Source of the DNA: CAZHMN01 sp964533705
GTDB taxonomy: Bacteria > Electryoneota > B3-LCP
Assembly: GCA_964533705.1 (NCBI GenBank)
Contig: CAZHMN010000076.1
Location: 1 to 14,580, forward strand
DNA length: 14,580 bases
Reading direction: 5' to 3'
Shown here: positions 13,685 through 14,580 of the stretch, piece by piece
Numbering within the stretch: position 1 is the stretch's first letter
How the letters are laid out: each line of letters begins with the position of its first letter
Made by a program: the position numbers and the translations under genes
The notes under the pieces: generated by a model
Databases searched by the model: none
Seen by the model: only the letters and a program-made list of their open reading frames with translations
Told to the model about the DNA's origin: nothing

Positions 13685-14580
13685 TAGAATCACAGGTCAA
13701 AAGGCGGAAATCCTGTACCCCCTGCTCGCCGTCCTGCTGGACGCGGCGGCGGTCATCGCCAGCTTTGGTCTGTCCTATTGGATCCGCTTTTATTCACCTA
13801 TGACCGGCATTATCCCGGTGACGTTGGGTATCCCACCGCTGGGGAAGTACTGGGCGTTTTCGGCCGTAGCGGCGGTGGTTTATTGCAGTATTTTCGCGGC
13901 ACGGGGCCTTTACCGCTTGCACGACAGGATTTCCACGGTTGACGAATTCGGCCGAGTGCTGCAGGGCACCATCTTGGTCTGGCCCTGGCTCTTTACAATT
14001 GCCTTCTTTTATCGCGATTTTTCCTATTCGAGACTCGTATTTCTCTTAATTATCGTCATCTCAATTATCGTGCTGACTACCGAGCGCGCTTTAATTAAAA
14101 GTTACCAGCGCAAACTTTACCGGCGCGGGCTTGGAGTTCTCCGCACCGCTGTTTGCGGTACGGGAGCCACGGCTGTCGAAATTCACGAGCGTATCAGGAG
14201 AAATCCGCATCTCGGGTATCGAAGCCTCGGATTTATTCGGGTTAGTGACGAGAATCCGGATGTTCACCCCCTCCTCGGCTCTATCGCCGAAATAGATGAA
14301 ATCCTCAGAGGGGAGACTCTAAACATTTTGTTTATCGCTCTCGATCATGCTGAGCAGCCGCGCTTGCGGGAAATCATCGAACGGTGCGAGGGTATCAACC
14401 TGGATTTCTTGCTTGCGCCTGACCAGGTTATTTTAAAAGGTAAGGCCCAACCCTGGACGATCGCCGGCCTACCACTGCTGAAAATCAAGGAATCACCGCT
14501 CTTCGGCTGGCGCGGAGTGATCAAGAGAGGATTTGACTTGCTGGTGGCCGGACTGGCGTTATTACTGTTGAGCCCGCTAC
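13677..14580 (+). CDS. Polyprenyl-phosphate sugar-1-phosphate transferase (WbaP/CpsE-like), 3' end beyond the window
   Basis: I translated this frame by eye: it stays open from ATG 13677 to the window edge (301 residues visible). It has four predicted membrane helices (about 12-36, 57-77, 95-113, 118-136), the family block YRDFSYSRL (112-120), a soluble Rossmann-like domain (about 155-270, with AVCGTGATAVEIHERI split around 158-173), and the beginning of the catalytic sugar-transferase domain at KRGFDLLVAGLALLLLSPL (283-301). These large polyisoprenyl-phosphate hexose-1-phosphate transferases start O-antigen or exopolysaccharide repeat units by loading a hexose-1-phosphate on undecaprenyl phosphate. 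The catalytic residues lie beyond the edge, so activity cannot be checked. The start overlaps the previous gene by 8 bp. Confidence 0.87.
   Translation, partial: MNNRITGQKAEILYPLLAVLLDAAAVIASFGLSYWIRFYSPMTGIIPVTLGIPPLGKYWAFSAVAAVVYCSIFAARGLYRLHDRISTVDEFGRVLQGTILVWPWLFTIAFFYRDFSYSRLVFLLIIVISIIVLTTERALIKSYQRKLYRRGLGVLRTAVCGTGATAVEIHERIRRNPHLGYRSLGFIRVSDENPDVHPLLGSIAEIDEILRGETLNILFIALDHAEQPRLREIIERCEGINLDFLLAPDQVILKGKAQPWTIAGLPLLKIKESPLFGWRGVIKRGFDLLVAGLALLLLSPL

Overview
The window looks like a draft scaffold from an uncultured, Gram-negative (outer-membrane-bearing) bacterium. One pointer to lineage is a sigma-54 activator without a receiver domain directly upstream of an LptE-like lipoprotein; from memory this pair is common in the Bacteroidetes/Chlorobi and wider FCB group, so an FCB-type candidate phylum is my best guess, without proof. 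A run of exactly 100 N (4671-4770) is an assembly gap.

Region 1 (1-898) is a repeat and transposase module. A 92-bp unit is tandemly repeated three times (1-276) and continues beyond the left edge. A small HUH/Y1 transposase of the REP-associated type (RAYT, 284-766) follows, and more of the same repeat lies on its other side (781-898). Each 92-bp unit holds two inverted copies of one 26-bp REP-like element: GGGGAGG followed by an 8-bp hairpin. The two orientations differ at paired stem positions in a compensatory way. The transposase gene is clearly AT-richer than its surroundings, and its start codon sits 5 nt after one REP hairpin.

Region 2 (945-5243) starts a long run of same-strand, tightly packed genes: NAD-dependent sugar-nucleotide epimerase, metallo-beta-lactamase-fold hydrolase, sigma-54 activator, LptE-like LPS-assembly lipoprotein, TsaC/Sua5 (cut by the gap) and a low-molecular-weight protein-tyrosine phosphatase (start in the gap).

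Region 3 (5233-14580) is a cell-surface glycan cluster: three family-9 (heptosyltransferase-like), four family-4 and one family-2 (WaaE-like) glycosyltransferases, ending in the first part of a membrane polyprenyl-phosphate sugar-1-phosphate transferase that runs off the window. Gaps are 0-13 nt and many stops overlap the next start. Several starts are TTG or GTG, some with a strong Shine-Dalgarno sequence.

Together the genes read as an LPS core/O-antigen or exopolysaccharide operon: the epimerase supplies a sugar nucleotide, the sugar-1-phosphate transferase primes the lipid carrier, the glycosyltransferases build core and repeat unit, and LptE serves LPS export. The sigma-54 activator and phosphatase are candidate regulators. 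The least routine part of the window is the REP/RAYT module, where a REP element may also form the transposase's ribosome-binding site.
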